DNA of 35,418 bases from Cycloclasticus sp. (GCA_012959695.1 DUCS01000014.1:1-35418), one strand, 5' to 3'; counted from the first letter of the stretch, positions 15,830 to 24,531 are shown. Notes: a model not told the origin generated them from the letters alone. A program made the numbers and translations.

Positions 15830-17836
15830 ATGAACAAATCTAGATGGCATCTAAAGCCATTAGCAGCCGCTTTTGCATTTGCAGGGCTGATTGGCATGTC
15901 ATTGTCGCAACAAGCTGTTGCGTCAATCGACACAGGCGACGACTCACTGGAGCTTAGTGGCTTCATTGAAAATGCAACTTACTTTAGAGATAGCGTAGGT
16001 CTAACTAAGTTTCGTAATACACTTCAACTAGAAGGTACAAAAATATTGGGTAGCCTTGGTGCGTTCGATGAGTTCAGCATCAATGGTACATTTCGTGCGA
16101 CCTATGATGGTGTGTATGACCTAAACTCTAATGAGTTTGGTGATGATGCGGGTGGTTCTATACTTTTAGAAAGTTTAGTTGATTTTGGCGCCGGAAACTT
16201 GGTTCCAAATGGTGGTGGTATTCCTTTAGGTACTATTACACCAGCTGGTCTAGTCAATGATGGTTTAATTGTATTAGGTGAACACCTGCATGATGCTGAC
16301 GGTGGCGTGACATTTGCTGTCCCCGTTCGTCCTTGTGATAAAGATTCACGAGGCTGTTTGGGTGGTTATATGGATGATGACCTAGACGACTTGCGATATT
16401 CAGATTTTAATGACCGCTGGGATTTTATCCGTGAGTTGTATATAAATGCGACTATTGATATGGATAGCGGCACAACATTCAATCTTCAAATTGGTAAAAA
16501 ACAAGAAGTTTGGGGTCGTACCGATTTATTCCGTGTATTGGATATCCTAAATCCTGTTGATTACTCAAGACAAAACATCTATGACGAATTAGAAGATATC
16601 CGAATTCCTTTGTGGATGGCAACGGCTGAATGGCAGTTTGGTGCTAATGATATTTTGGATGACATGAATGTTCAGTTTGTTTGGATTTTTGATAAATTCC
16701 GTCCAAATAAATTGGGTCAATCTGGTACGCCATACCAAATTTTAGATGCAGGTTCTTTATTTAGGGGTTTAAGTAATTGTTGGGATAATGGCTGTACAGT
16801 TTCGAACTTTGCCGGTGGTAATGTGACAACTAATTTCGGCCCTGGTGTTTTAGGTATACGTGATGTGCATCTACCAGATTGGTCATTGGATAATGGACAA
16901 TTCGGTGTAAAATTTGAGGGTGTCTATAGTGATATTGGCTTCTCATTAAATGCATTTTATACTCGGTCTCAATTACCCTCACTACGTGGGGCAGGTGGGC
17001 CTGGCGGGTTTGCAACAGATAACCCGTTTACAGGGGGCGGGCTTGCTGGCTTACCACCTGAAGATGCATTTGGGCCAGAGCCTCAAATATTCCCTTACAT
17101 TATTGCATTTGACATTCACTTCCCAAGGGTGGTTTTAGTGGGTGGCTCGTTAGATTATTATGCTGATCCACTAAAAACAGCATTCCGTGCTGAGGTGGCT
17201 TGGACTAAAGGTGAAGAGTTCGCTAATACGCTAAAGCCACGTTTATTCTCAGAGTCTGAGGTTGTTCGTTGGGTTATTGGTGCCGATCATAATTTCTTTA
17301 TTCGAGGAATTAATAAAAATAAGGCGTTCTTGGCTTCATTCCAAACATTTGGCCAGCATATTTTAGATCATGATCGCGAAAATGGTCCGCTGGGAGAAGT
17401 GGGTATACCTGATAGAGAAAATAACTATATTTCTACGTTATTGCTAAAAGGTTGGTGGTTCCAAGATCGAGTCAGTCCGCAAATTATTCAAGCGTATGAT
17501 TGGGGTGCTAACGCATATGTAATCTCTCCTTCAGTGGATTGGTTGATTAGTGATAGTTGGCGTTTACAAGTTGCGGCTAACTTGAAGTTTGGTGATGGTG
17601 CGCGTAAGTTTTCTGATTGCCGAGCATGTAACCCATTCTCGCCTTTTACAGCTACACCATTGCATGACAACGCTGTGCAGCTTCCATCTCCACCGTTTCC
17701 AGATCCAACTTTTGCTGCAGATGCAGGTGATATTGGTTTAGGTGGTTTCGAACCATTAGGTCGATTCCAATCTGGTCCAATAGGTATGGCACAAAAAGAA
17801 GACGAAATTCAAGTAACATTACGTTACCGCTTCTAA
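15830..17836 (+). CDS. DUF1302 family outer-membrane beta-barrel protein
   Basis: 668 residues with a cleavable signal peptide (about 1-32, ending AVAS) and a C-terminus QVTLRYRF, with the terminal Phe typical of proteins inserted by the BAM machinery. The body is rich in alternating amphipathic strands, Gly, Asp and aromatic residues, as expected of a large barrel. It has a good ribosome site, AAAAGGGG. DUF1302 proteins pair with DUF1329 partners and RND transporters in degraders of hydrophobic compounds and are thought to form an outer-membrane channel or lipid conduit. There are Cys pairs in extracellular-type loops (around 163-170 and 592-597). It is followed, across a hairpin, by its DUF1329 partner. 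Confidence 0.9.
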   Translation: MNKSRWHLKPLAAAFAFAGLIGMSLSQQAVASIDTGDDSLELSGFIENATYFRDSVGLTKFRNTLQLEGTKILGSLGAFDEFSINGTFRATYDGVYDLNSNEFGDDAGGSILLESLVDFGAGNLVPNGGGIPLGTITPAGLVNDGLIVLGEHLHDADGGVTFAVPVRPCDKDSRGCLGGYMDDDLDDLRYSDFNDRWDFIRELYINATIDMDSGTTFNLQIGKKQEVWGRTDLFRVLDILNPVDYSRQNIYDELEDIRIPLWMATAEWQFGANDILDDMNVQFVWIFDKFRPNKLGQSGTPYQILDAGSLFRGLSNCWDNGCTVSNFAGGNVTTNFGPGVLGIRDVHLPDWSLDNGQFGVKFEGVYSDIGFSLNAFYTRSQLPSLRGAGGPGGFATDNPFTGGGLAGLPPEDAFGPEPQIFPYIIAFDIHFPRVVLVGGSLDYYADPLKTAFRAEVAWTKGEEFANTLKPRLFSESEVVRWVIGADHNFFIRGINKNKAFLASFQTFGQHILDHDRENGPLGEVGIPDRENNYISTLLLKGWWFQDRVSPQIIQAYDWGANAYVISPSVDWLISDSWRLQVAANLKFGDGARKFSDCRACNPFSPFTATPLHDNAVQLPSPPFPDPTFAADAGDIGLGGFEPLGRFQSGPIGMAQKEDEIQVTLRYRF

Positions 17837-17847
17837 GGATAACAATT

Positions 17848-17869
17848 GCGGCACTCATTTGAGTGCCGC
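17848..17869 (+). other. Strong hairpin between DUF1302 and DUF1329 genes
   Basis: GCGGCACTCA (17848-17857) is perfectly matched by TGAGTGCCGC (17860-17869) with a 2-base centre. It is followed by TGTTTTCC rather than a long T-run, so it would be a leaky terminator or an mRNA-stabilising or processing stem that gives the two envelope proteins different levels. Confidence 0.65.
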
Positions 17870-17913
17870 TGTTTTCCTAACTAGATTAAAAAAGTTTTAA
17901 GGAGATTTATAAC

Positions 17914-19224
17914 ATGAAAAAATTTACAAAAGGTTTACTTGGAGCGGCTTTACTAAGCTTTGCTGCAAGCGCATCAGCGGTAACCGATGCAGATATTGAT
18001 AATTCATTTAAACCGTATACAAAAGGCTTTCCAACAGTTGAAGGCGTAGTAGCAGGTTTAGTGATTAACAAAAGCAATGTGGATACTTATGCCAGCGTGT
18101 TAGACGACGGCATGATTAAGCACATTAAAGATGGCTGGGTAGAACTTACTGTTGGTGAGCCAATGGATTTTGTGCTTAACCAAGGCTATATCGATGCAAC
18201 TAAAGCAGGTGCTAAAAACCACAAGCTAGGCGCTAAAGTTGGAGAGCTTGAGGGTTATACAGCAGGTCGTCCATTCCCAATTGAGCCGAGTTTAGATGAT
18301 CCGCGTGCTGGCGAAAAAATGGCGTGGAACTTCCAGTACGGTTATAACTGGGGTGATGGTGCTGCCATTTCTCCGTTCTATTGGAAATATAAGAATATGA
18401 ACACGGGGAAAATTGAACGTACGATCAAGTTCAACTTTTACTTCTTAAACTTTGCTCATCGAGTGAACGATGCGCCATTACCAGAGTTTGAAAAAAACCC
18501 CGGTAAATTGTTCCGCGCTATTTACTTGAACGTTGCAGAGCCGTTTGATGTTAAAAACACTCAGTTGCTTATTCACCGTTCACAAAACGATTTGAAACGT
18601 GATAATGCTTGGTTGTACCTTGGTTTCCAACGCCGCGTGCGTAGATTGGCAACAGGCCAAGTAACGGATTCATTCTTGGGCTCTGACCTTATGATTGAAG
18701 ATTTCGAAGGCTACAACGGTCGTATCTCTGATATGAATTGGACATACAAAGGTACAAGAACCATGTTGTTACCTATGTATGATTCTTCAAAACAAGAGCG
18801 TACTAGCGAATTCAATGAATCTGATGGTTATACATATACAACGTATCACGGTAAAGGCGGTTGTTTCCCTAACGTAACGTACTCTTTAAGAAAAGTGTAC
18901 GTTGTAGAATCTGATCCTGTTGATCCTAACCACCCAATTGGCAAACGTGTTCACTTTATGGATGCCCAAACCTTTACATTGCCTCGTACGGTTACTTATG
19001 ATCGCCAAGGTAAATACTGGAAATCTTGGATGATTGGACAAGCACACCCAGATTCACATCACCCAGTTAACAAAGGCACTGGTGTTTCTGTGGATGATGC
19101 GTTCGGTATGATGGATGTACAGAGCTTACATTGCACAACAGGTCAATTTAAAGGCCTTGTTGATCCAAGCTTAGTTAAAAAGAAACAATTTAGCGTTCAA
19201 TATATGCGCTCATTTGGTAAGTAA
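17914..19224 (+). CDS. DUF1329 family periplasmic LolA-like protein
   Basis: 436 residues with a Sec signal peptide (1-22, ending ASA before VTDADID) and ribosome site AAGGAG. Family features include the WNFQYGYNWGDG segment (around 130-141), many Trp/Tyr residues and a conserved TYDRQGKYWKSWMIG stretch near the end. DUF1329 proteins have a LolA/LolB-like half-barrel fold suited to carrying a hydrophobic ligand. The strong pairing with DUF1302 and RND/MMPL genes points to envelope transit of a lipid-like or hydrocarbon molecule. The gene ends this module at a strong terminator. Confidence 0.9.
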   Translation: MKKFTKGLLGAALLSFAASASAVTDADIDNSFKPYTKGFPTVEGVVAGLVINKSNVDTYASVLDDGMIKHIKDGWVELTVGEPMDFVLNQGYIDATKAGAKNHKLGAKVGELEGYTAGRPFPIEPSLDDPRAGEKMAWNFQYGYNWGDGAAISPFYWKYKNMNTGKIERTIKFNFYFLNFAHRVNDAPLPEFEKNPGKLFRAIYLNVAEPFDVKNTQLLIHRSQNDLKRDNAWLYLGFQRRVRRLATGQVTDSFLGSDLMIEDFEGYNGRISDMNWTYKGTRTMLLPMYDSSKQERTSEFNESDGYTYTTYHGKGGCFPNVTYSLRKVYVVESDPVDPNHPIGKRVHFMDAQTFTLPRTVTYDRQGKYWKSWMIGQAHPDSHHPVNKGTGVSVDDAFGMMDVQSLHCTTGQFKGLVDPSLVKKKQFSVQYMRSFGK

Positions 19225-19275
19225 TTCTTTTAGCTAAAAGAATGAAGAAAGCCGGCTTGTAGCCGGCTTTTTTTT
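19224..19275 (+). terminator. Palindrome plus Rho-independent terminator after DUF1329
   Basis: A 20-bp perfect palindrome (19224-19243, ATTCTTTTAG and its complement) begins at the last base of the stop codon. It is followed by a classic terminator: AAAGCCGGCT (19248-19257), loop TGT, AGCCGGCTTT (19261-19270) and a T-run. Confidence 0.9.
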
Positions 19276-19309
19276 GCGATATTGATAGTGAATATAATCA
19301 TAATAAAGT

Positions 19310-19324
19310 AACAAGATTCTTGTT
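19310..19324. promoter_or_regulatory. Inverted repeat upstream of the XylM-like gene
   Basis: AACAAG-ATT-CTTGTT, 40 bases before the start codon. Placed where an operator could overlap a promoter. Confidence 0.35.
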
Positions 19325-19364
19325 ATAGTTGCTTAGAAATAACAGACAGTAAAAAGGAAAGTTA

Positions 19365-20423
19365 ATGGATTATTTAAGGTATTTATTGCCCTCCAGTTTT
19401 TTGTTTATTACGGGTGTTGGTGTGTTAATGGGCGGTATTGCAGCTTGGTTGGGCATGCTGTTATTCCCAATCGTTGCTTTTATAGAATACTTTCTAAAAG
19501 ATGATTTTAGCGTACGCAAAATGAGCGATGCGGGCGCTGTAATTATGTTGTACTTCCAGCTTATTCCTTGGGCTTTTCTTTGGTATGCGCTGTGGGTGTT
19601 TTTAGGCACCGACTATTCGTGGTTAGCATGGGTGGGCGCTGTATTGTCAACGGCATTGATAACGGCGGCTGTTGGCTTGCCGATTGCTCACGAGCTATTC
19701 CACCGCATTGAAGGGATCTCCCGATTCACAGGGAACTTATTTGCCGTAACCCTAATGGCTGGCGATGTTGAGCTAGAGCATAGAATGGGGCACCATATTG
19801 AGACGTCTAGTATTTTAGATATTGATACGCCGTTTAGAGGTGAATCGTCTTATGCATTTATTCCACGTTTACTGCCTTATTTTCATATAGCATCTTGGAA
19901 AATGGAGAAGAAACGCTTTGTGTCTAAAGGTAAAAGTCATTGGTCGTTGGGGAATAGAATATTATGGGCGTGGGTAGCCTATGCAATTTTACTGACATTT
20001 TTTGCATCAACCGTTAGCTTATCAGCAGCATTGACGGTGTTGGTTATTTCACTGGTTGGCCAATGCATTATTTGCCTGTTTAGCTATGTGCAACATTACG
20101 GTTTAATACGGGTGCCGAATACACCCATTGAAAAAAGGCACGCACTTAACCATATTCGCCCGTTATCACGGGTATTAACATTTGAAATTGTGACGCATTC
20201 ACAGCACCACACCAACCCAACGGTTCCGTACCATCAGTTAACACCGTACGAAGATGTTATTCGCCCGGGCAGTGCCTATGGTTATTTTTTGATGACGTTA
20301 ATACCGCCGTTATGGCATAAAAAAATGCGCGTTCACCTTCAAGAGTGGGATGAAAAGTACGCATCTGAAGACGAATTGGTGTTGGCAAAAGAGGCGAATG
20401 CTAAAGCGGGTTGGGTTGCTTAA
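19365..20423 (+). CDS. xylM: XylM/CymAa-like membrane di-iron hydroxylase (aryl-methyl monooxygenase)
   Basis: 352 residues, slightly shorter than XylM (about 369). It has the AlkB-type histidine boxes: HELFH near 110, EHRMGHH near 138, YVQHYGL near 240 and HSQHH near 274. The Gln in YVQHYG, the N-terminus MDYLRYLLP and the end LIPPLW...EWDEKYA...KKAGW-like pattern match xylene/p-cymene monooxygenase rather than alkane hydroxylase AlkB. XylM hydroxylates methyl groups on toluene, xylenes or cymene to benzylic alcohols, using electrons from the XylA reductase. No XylA is beside it; the neighbours are BenA/BenB-like subunits. Ribosome site AAGGAA is clear. A general alkane-hydroxylase-family activity cannot be excluded. 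Confidence 0.85.
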   Translation: MDYLRYLLPSSFLFITGVGVLMGGIAAWLGMLLFPIVAFIEYFLKDDFSVRKMSDAGAVIMLYFQLIPWAFLWYALWVFLGTDYSWLAWVGAVLSTALITAAVGLPIAHELFHRIEGISRFTGNLFAVTLMAGDVELEHRMGHHIETSSILDIDTPFRGESSYAFIPRLLPYFHIASWKMEKKRFVSKGKSHWSLGNRILWAWVAYAILLTFFASTVSLSAALTVLVISLVGQCIICLFSYVQHYGLIRVPNTPIEKRHALNHIRPLSRVLTFEIVTHSQHHTNPTVPYHQLTPYEDVIRPGSAYGYFLMTLIPPLWHKKMRVHLQEWDEKYASEDELVLAKEANAKAGWVA

Positions 20424-20529
20424 TTTAAAAGTGAGTTAAATCATCTTTAAATATTAAAACTTGGCGTTATGCCAGCAAAAGCTGTTTAATAAGACATTCA
20501 ATTTAGAAGAATACAATAGGGCGTAAGTC

Positions 20530-21891
20530 ATGGGAAAGAAGCAGCAGATTAATTTTGAAGATTTTTTGATAGAGGATAAAGAGAAAGGCATTTATCGAGC
20601 AGATCGAAAAGTGTTTACGGATGAAGATATCTTTGAAATGGAAATGAAAACCATTTTCGAAAAGAACTGGGTTTACCTTTGTCATGAAAGCCAGATTAAA
20701 AACCCAAACGATTTTTTCACAACGTATATGGGTCGTCAGCCCGTAATTATCACGCGTGATAAAGAAGGTGAGATACACGGCTTTATTAATGCTTGTTCAC
20801 ACCGTGGTGCACAGCTTGTGAATAGGGCGTGTGGTAACAAACGCAAAATGGTTTGTCCGTTCCATATGTGGACCTACGATATGAAAGGGAAACTGCTGGA
20901 CTGTGGAGAGCATAAAAATAATGTTGGCTACAGCGAGAATTTTAGTAAAGATGATTTGGGTCTACAAAACATAGGCAATATTGAAAGTTATAGAGGCTTT
21001 GTATTTGGTGTGTTGGATGATAATGCATGCGGTTTAAAAGAATTTTTAGGTGAAACAACAGTAGCGATTGACCTAATGGTTGACCAGGCAGATGGGGGTC
21101 TTGAAGTGATACCCGGCATTACAACCTATACTTATAACGGCAATTGGAAGTTACAAGCCGAAAATGGTGTGGATGGTTACCACTTGGAAGCGATACACGG
21201 TAATTATGTGATGACGCTAGCCAATCGCAAAAAAATTCAAGCCGAAAATGATCCAGTTAAAGCAGCAGACGTTGGTGCGATGACGTCGGGTTCAACTGAA
21301 GAGTTACCTGGTGGTTACTACCACTTAGGAAATGGTCACGTTATGTTATGGGCAAAATTCCCAAATGCTGAAGATCGTCCGCTTTATGTTGGTGGAAAGA
21401 TGCCAGCACTGCGAGAAGAGTTTGGAGAAGACAGAGCAGAGTTTATGGCTGGGTTTTTACGCAACACCTGCATCTATCCAAACGTTTTTTTAATGGACCA
21501 AATGAGCACGCAGATTCGTCATTTCCGCCCTATCTCAGTTAATAAAACAGAAGTGACAACGTATTGCATTGCACCGGTTGGAGAATCAGATGAGGCTCGT
21601 GAACGCCGTATTCGCCAGTATGAGGATTTCTTTAACGCAACAGGCATGGCAACGCCAGACGATTTAACCGCATTCAATAATAGCCAACTAGGGTTTATGG
21701 GCGCGAAGGCACGTTGGAGTGATATGTGTCGCGGAGCAATGAATACGGTTGCTGGGCCTGAAAAGGTCGCTAAAAGTGTAGGCCTTAATCCGGTTGAGTC
21801 TGGCACTAACCTTGAAGATGAAGGGATTATGGTCGCGCAGCACAAGCGGTGGGCTGAGATGATGACTAAAGGCCAAGCGGAGGAGAATTAA
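20530..21891 (+). CDS. benA: BenA/XylX-like aromatic-ring dioxygenase, large (alpha) subunit
   Basis: 453 residues, the BenA length. The Rieske [2Fe-2S] ligands are Cys89, His91, Cys109 and His112; the mononuclear iron site has Asp215 (bridge), His218 and His223 in NGVDGYHLEAIH. Many segments read like BenA: TYMGRQP, WKLQAENG, YPNVFLMDQ and RRIRQYEDFFN. Odd point: the residue after the second Rieske His is Met (CPFHMW) where Gly is usual. The enzyme adds O2 across C1-C2 of benzoate-type acids to a cis-diol. The beta subunit follows one base after the stop, but no BenC reductase or BenD dehydrogenase is present. Toluate, cumate or anthranilate are possible substrates. Confidence 0.88.
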   Translation: MGKKQQINFEDFLIEDKEKGIYRADRKVFTDEDIFEMEMKTIFEKNWVYLCHESQIKNPNDFFTTYMGRQPVIITRDKEGEIHGFINACSHRGAQLVNRACGNKRKMVCPFHMWTYDMKGKLLDCGEHKNNVGYSENFSKDDLGLQNIGNIESYRGFVFGVLDDNACGLKEFLGETTVAIDLMVDQADGGLEVIPGITTYTYNGNWKLQAENGVDGYHLEAIHGNYVMTLANRKKIQAENDPVKAADVGAMTSGSTEELPGGYYHLGNGHVMLWAKFPNAEDRPLYVGGKMPALREEFGEDRAEFMAGFLRNTCIYPNVFLMDQMSTQIRHFRPISVNKTEVTTYCIAPVGESDEARERRIRQYEDFFNATGMATPDDLTAFNNSQLGFMGAKARWSDMCRGAMNTVAGPEKVAKSVGLNPVESGTNLEDEGIMVAQHKRWAEMMTKGQAEEN

Positions 21892-21892
21892 G

Positions 21893-22384
21893 ATGGATTC
21901 GTTATTAAAAGAACAAGCAGTAGACATGATTATTAACGAGGCCGCAGCCCTTGATCATAAACAGTGGGATGAATGGATTAATTTATACACAGAAGATGCC
22001 ACTTATTGGATGCCATCATGGATTGATGAATATACTCAAACAGATAATCCAAAGCGTGAAATTTCATTAATTTATTACGGAAATCGTGCGGGCCTTGAAG
22101 ATAGGGTGTTTAGAATTAAAACAGACTTATCTTTTTCTTCGAGCCCGTTGCCTAGAACGTGTCATGTAAATACAAATTTTAGGGTGTCTGAGAATGATGC
22201 AGGTGAAATCGTTGTTCACTCATCTTGGGTAACACACAGTTATAACTTGAAAGTGGCGCGGCATGCCTTTGGTGTGCAAGAGCATCATTTACGCAAAGTA
22301 GATGGTGAGTTAAAAATTTGCTTTAGAAAAATTACGCTACAGAATGATATGGTTGATACTGTATTGGATATTTATAACATTTAG
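21893..22384 (+). CDS. benB: BenB/XylY-like ring dioxygenase, small (beta) subunit
   Basis: 163 residues of the SnoaL-like ring-hydroxylating beta family. Diagnostic stretches are QWDEWINLYTEDATYWMPSW (about 24-43), REISLIYYGNR and GLEDRVFRIKTD, and the end VLDIYNI matches the BenB terminus. It has no metal centre and supports the alpha3-beta3 hexamer. It starts one base after benA, with ribosome site GGAGGAGA inside the end of benA, so translation is coupled. No terminator is obvious after it; a 413-base gene-free stretch with the GC-rich repeat follows. Confidence 0.88.
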   Translation: MDSLLKEQAVDMIINEAAALDHKQWDEWINLYTEDATYWMPSWIDEYTQTDNPKREISLIYYGNRAGLEDRVFRIKTDLSFSSSPLPRTCHVNTNFRVSENDAGEIVVHSSWVTHSYNLKVARHAFGVQEHHLRKVDGELKICFRKITLQNDMVDTVLDIYNI

Positions 22385-22445
22385 GTTTTTTATACTTAGA
22401 GTTGATTCGTTTAATTTTGAGTGGGTTTGGTTGAAAGGTAGTGCG

Positions 22446-22726
22446 AATCCCCATCCCAGCCTTCCCCCTAAAAGGGGGAAGGGGAAAAGCGTCTCAAGCA
22501 TTATAGTTCCGGCTTTACTTCTCTGATTGGTGAAGGGCAAAACATCTCAGTCATCGCTTCCCTATATTTCTCCTTCAAAAAGAACAAACAAGGGGAATAT
22601 TTCAAATATTGCTGCCCTAAATTTCCTTCGTCAAGTAGAAGGGGCGGGTTAAATATTTCAAACATCGCCGCTCTAAATTCCCTCCCGCCTTTAAGGGGGA
22701 GGGCTAGGGTGGGGGTAAAATGTCAG
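22446..22726. repeat. GC-rich dispersed inverted-repeat element, copy B, with degenerate 55-bp direct repeats
   Basis: This occupies most of the gap 22385-22797. An inverted module (22446-22490, CCCCATCCC... to GGGGGAAGGGG) comes first and the forward module (about 22651-22726) last, the latter matching copy A at 6680-6730. Between them, three decayed direct repeats of about 33 bases begin at 22540, 22596 and 22651, with period about 55, sharing the pattern AATATTTCAAA...CCCTAAATT. No gene is supported here. Confidence 0.75.
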
Positions 22727-22797
22727 ACGTTAATACAACAGTAATGACATTTCCCTCCTCTACTTTTCTCAACATTAAGAAGAAAGCAAGTTCATCT

Positions 22798-24354
22798 CTA
22801 TAAATTGTGTTTGTTCCTCAAAATACTAATATCATCTGGGTTAATCAAATCAGGCACGGTCCAGCCATTAAGGTCATACTCGCCTAAACACTTGTCAGCA
22901 AACCCTGTTAATTCACCGGCCAGGCCAGACATTTTTGCGCCACCCAGTAGTTGCAATCTGATGTCCTCATGGTTACCCGCATAGTTGCGTTCGTATAACT
23001 CATGACGGCTACCAAATTCACTGCCAATTGAATCCCAAAGTAGTTTTAAAACTTTAACGCGTTGCTCGGCTGAAATACCATTTGACCCACGTACAAAACG
23101 ATCTAAGAAAGGTCTTATTTCAGGGTTTTTAAAATCGGCGGCATGAGAGGGGAGATAAATAAGCGCAGCACCTAGGTCTTTTTGAATTAAGTCTTTAATC
23201 ATCGGGTAAGCCATCGGTGCGAATACGCGATAGGCGCTGGCGGCTTCAGCATTGACTTGTACCGCGCCATTCTCACCCCAAGGTGATGGGTTGCGTGCCA
23301 TGGCATCGGTTAGGCTCCAAAATAAGTTGCGCCAAGCGAGCACTTCGCCAATTCTGCCTTGTACGCCACGGAATTGATCTGCGCCGGTGGTTTCTACGGC
23401 TTTCATCAATAGACCGGTAATAAAGTCTAATTTAACGGCTAGGCGTGTACATCCATGAAATAGTGCGCGCATCATAAAGCCGGAGCCAAATATAAAGCGG
23501 TTAACCACGTCTATATCACGATAGGCAAAGACGTTTTCCCAAGGCACTAATACTTTGTCTAAAACAAGAATTGAATCGTTTTCATCCATGCGGCTTGAAA
23601 GCGGATAGTCATAGGGTGAACCCATTGCGCCGGCGGCGTATTCATACGATGTACGGCAGATGATTTTCAAGCCGGGTGAGTTCATTGGCAATGTAAAAAT
23701 TACCGCGTAGTTTGGGTCTTTAACGGGTACGCCGTATAAGCCAACAAAGTTTTGATGAGTTAACGCGGAGTTTGTGGCAACCACTTTAGCGCCGGATACG
23801 ATAATGCCCGCGTCGGTTTCTTTTTCTACGTGAATGCAAATGTCTTCGATTTCTGCGCTGCCTTTGTCGCGATCAATGGGTGGGTTCACAATGGCGTGAT
23901 TCCAGTACAGTATGTTTTCTTGGGTTTCTTTGTACCAGCGGCGAGCATTGCCTTCGTATTCACCAAAAAACTCTGGCATAGCGCCCATTGAAGCGATAAA
24001 GCTGGCTTTGTAATCTGGCGCGCGGCCCATCCAACCGTAACCAATGCGTTGCCATTCGGCAATGGCGTCGCGCGAAGCGACAAGGTCGTCGACAGATCGT
24101 GGTGCTTTGAAGAAAGGTTGTGTATAGCCGCCACTACCGGTATCGGTGGGGGACCTTAGAATGCTGGCTTTGGATTCATCGTGCATGGCGTCGTACATAC
24201 GTGCGGTCATGCGGGCTGAGTTTCTAAAGGCAGGGTGAGTGGTAACGTTTTTAACGCGTTCGCCAAAAATGTAAACCTCGCGCCCATCATCTAGGCTTTC
24301 TAGGTATTCGTCGCCAGTCATGGGTTTTTTTACAGTCTTTTTATCTTCGCTCAC
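22798..24354 (-). CDS. HpaB-type two-component flavin-dependent monooxygenase, oxygenase component
   Basis: 518 residues from GTG 24354, chosen because GGAG lies about 7 bases upstream on the coding strand. HpaB signatures are present: [10 protein letters not shown] (12-21), [11 protein letters not shown] (105-115), [12 protein letters not shown] (151-162, with the substrate/flavin His153), then the [14 protein letters not shown] flavin region and LVPWENVF. The cysteines that hold the Fe-S cluster in the related vinylacetyl-CoA isomerase are absent, so an oxygenase is favoured. These enzymes ortho-hydroxylate 4-hydroxyphenylacetate or (chloro)phenols with free FADH2 from a separate reductase. 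The Fre-like gene at 25850 may be that source. It diverges from the acyl-CoA-dehydrogenase-fold oxygenase across a 240-base gap. Confidence 0.87.
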   Translation of the reverse strand: MSEDKKTVKKPMTGDEYLESLDDGREVYIFGERVKNVTTHPAFRNSARMTARMYDAMHDESKASILRSPTDTGSGGYTQPFFKAPRSVDDLVASRDAIAEWQRIGYGWMGRAPDYKASFIASMGAMPEFFGEYEGNARRWYKETQENILYWNHAIVNPPIDRDKGSAEIEDICIHVEKETDAGIIVSGAKVVATNSALTHQNFVGLYGVPVKDPNYAVIFTLPMNSPGLKIICRTSYEYAAGAMGSPYDYPLSSRMDENDSILVLDKVLVPWENVFAYRDIDVVNRFIFGSGFMMRALFHGCTRLAVKLDFITGLLMKAVETTGADQFRGVQGRIGEVLAWRNLFWSLTDAMARNPSPWGENGAVQVNAEAASAYRVFAPMAYPMIKDLIQKDLGAALIYLPSHAADFKNPEIRPFLDRFVRGSNGISAEQRVKVLKLLWDSIGSEFGSRHELYERNYAGNHEDIRLQLLGGAKMSGLAGELTGFADKCLGEYDLNGWTVPDLINPDDISILRNKHNL

Positions 24355-24427
24355 GTTGTTCTCCGTTGAATTTAGAATAATTAAAATAAAGCGGTTTTGT
24401 TGTTTTGATTAGCCTTGAAAATAGCCG

Positions 24428-24454
24428 CGCTTTAATCGCTTTAATCGCTTTAAT
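24428..24454. repeat. 9-bp tandem repeat (CGCTTTAAT x3)
   Basis: Three exact copies at 24428, 24437 and 24446, in the divergent gap between the HpaB-type and acyl-CoA-dehydrogenase-fold genes. Confidence 0.8.
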
Positions 24455-24479
24455 GTATAAGGTTTTTTTGCTTAAGGAA

Positions 24480-24531
24480 AGCACTTTGTGGGGGGGGGCT
24501 TATTTGGCTCATTAATCTAATACAAAGTGCT
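24480..24531. promoter_or_regulatory. 10-bp perfect inverted repeat enclosing a G9 tract
   Basis: AGCACTTTGT (24480-24489) is matched by ACAAAGTGCT (24522-24531). The 32-base loop begins with nine consecutive G (24490-24498). It lies 63 bases before the start at 24595, in a shared control region. It may be an operator, and the G-run may vary in length and tune expression. Confidence 0.5.

Noticed and set aside
19365-20423. The membrane hydroxylase as alkane hydroxylase AlkB
   Set aside because: It has the histidine boxes of the whole family, but the YVQHYG box and both termini match XylM-type enzymes better.
22596-22683. Possible CRISPR-like array in the repeat region
   Set aside because: The repeats are decayed, only three in number, have no uniform spacers and no cas genes are near.
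22798-24354. HpaB-like gene as a 4-hydroxybutyryl-CoA dehydratase / vinylacetyl-CoA isomerase
   Set aside because: The cysteines that bind the iron-sulfur cluster are missing and the GRAPDY region is of the oxygenase type.
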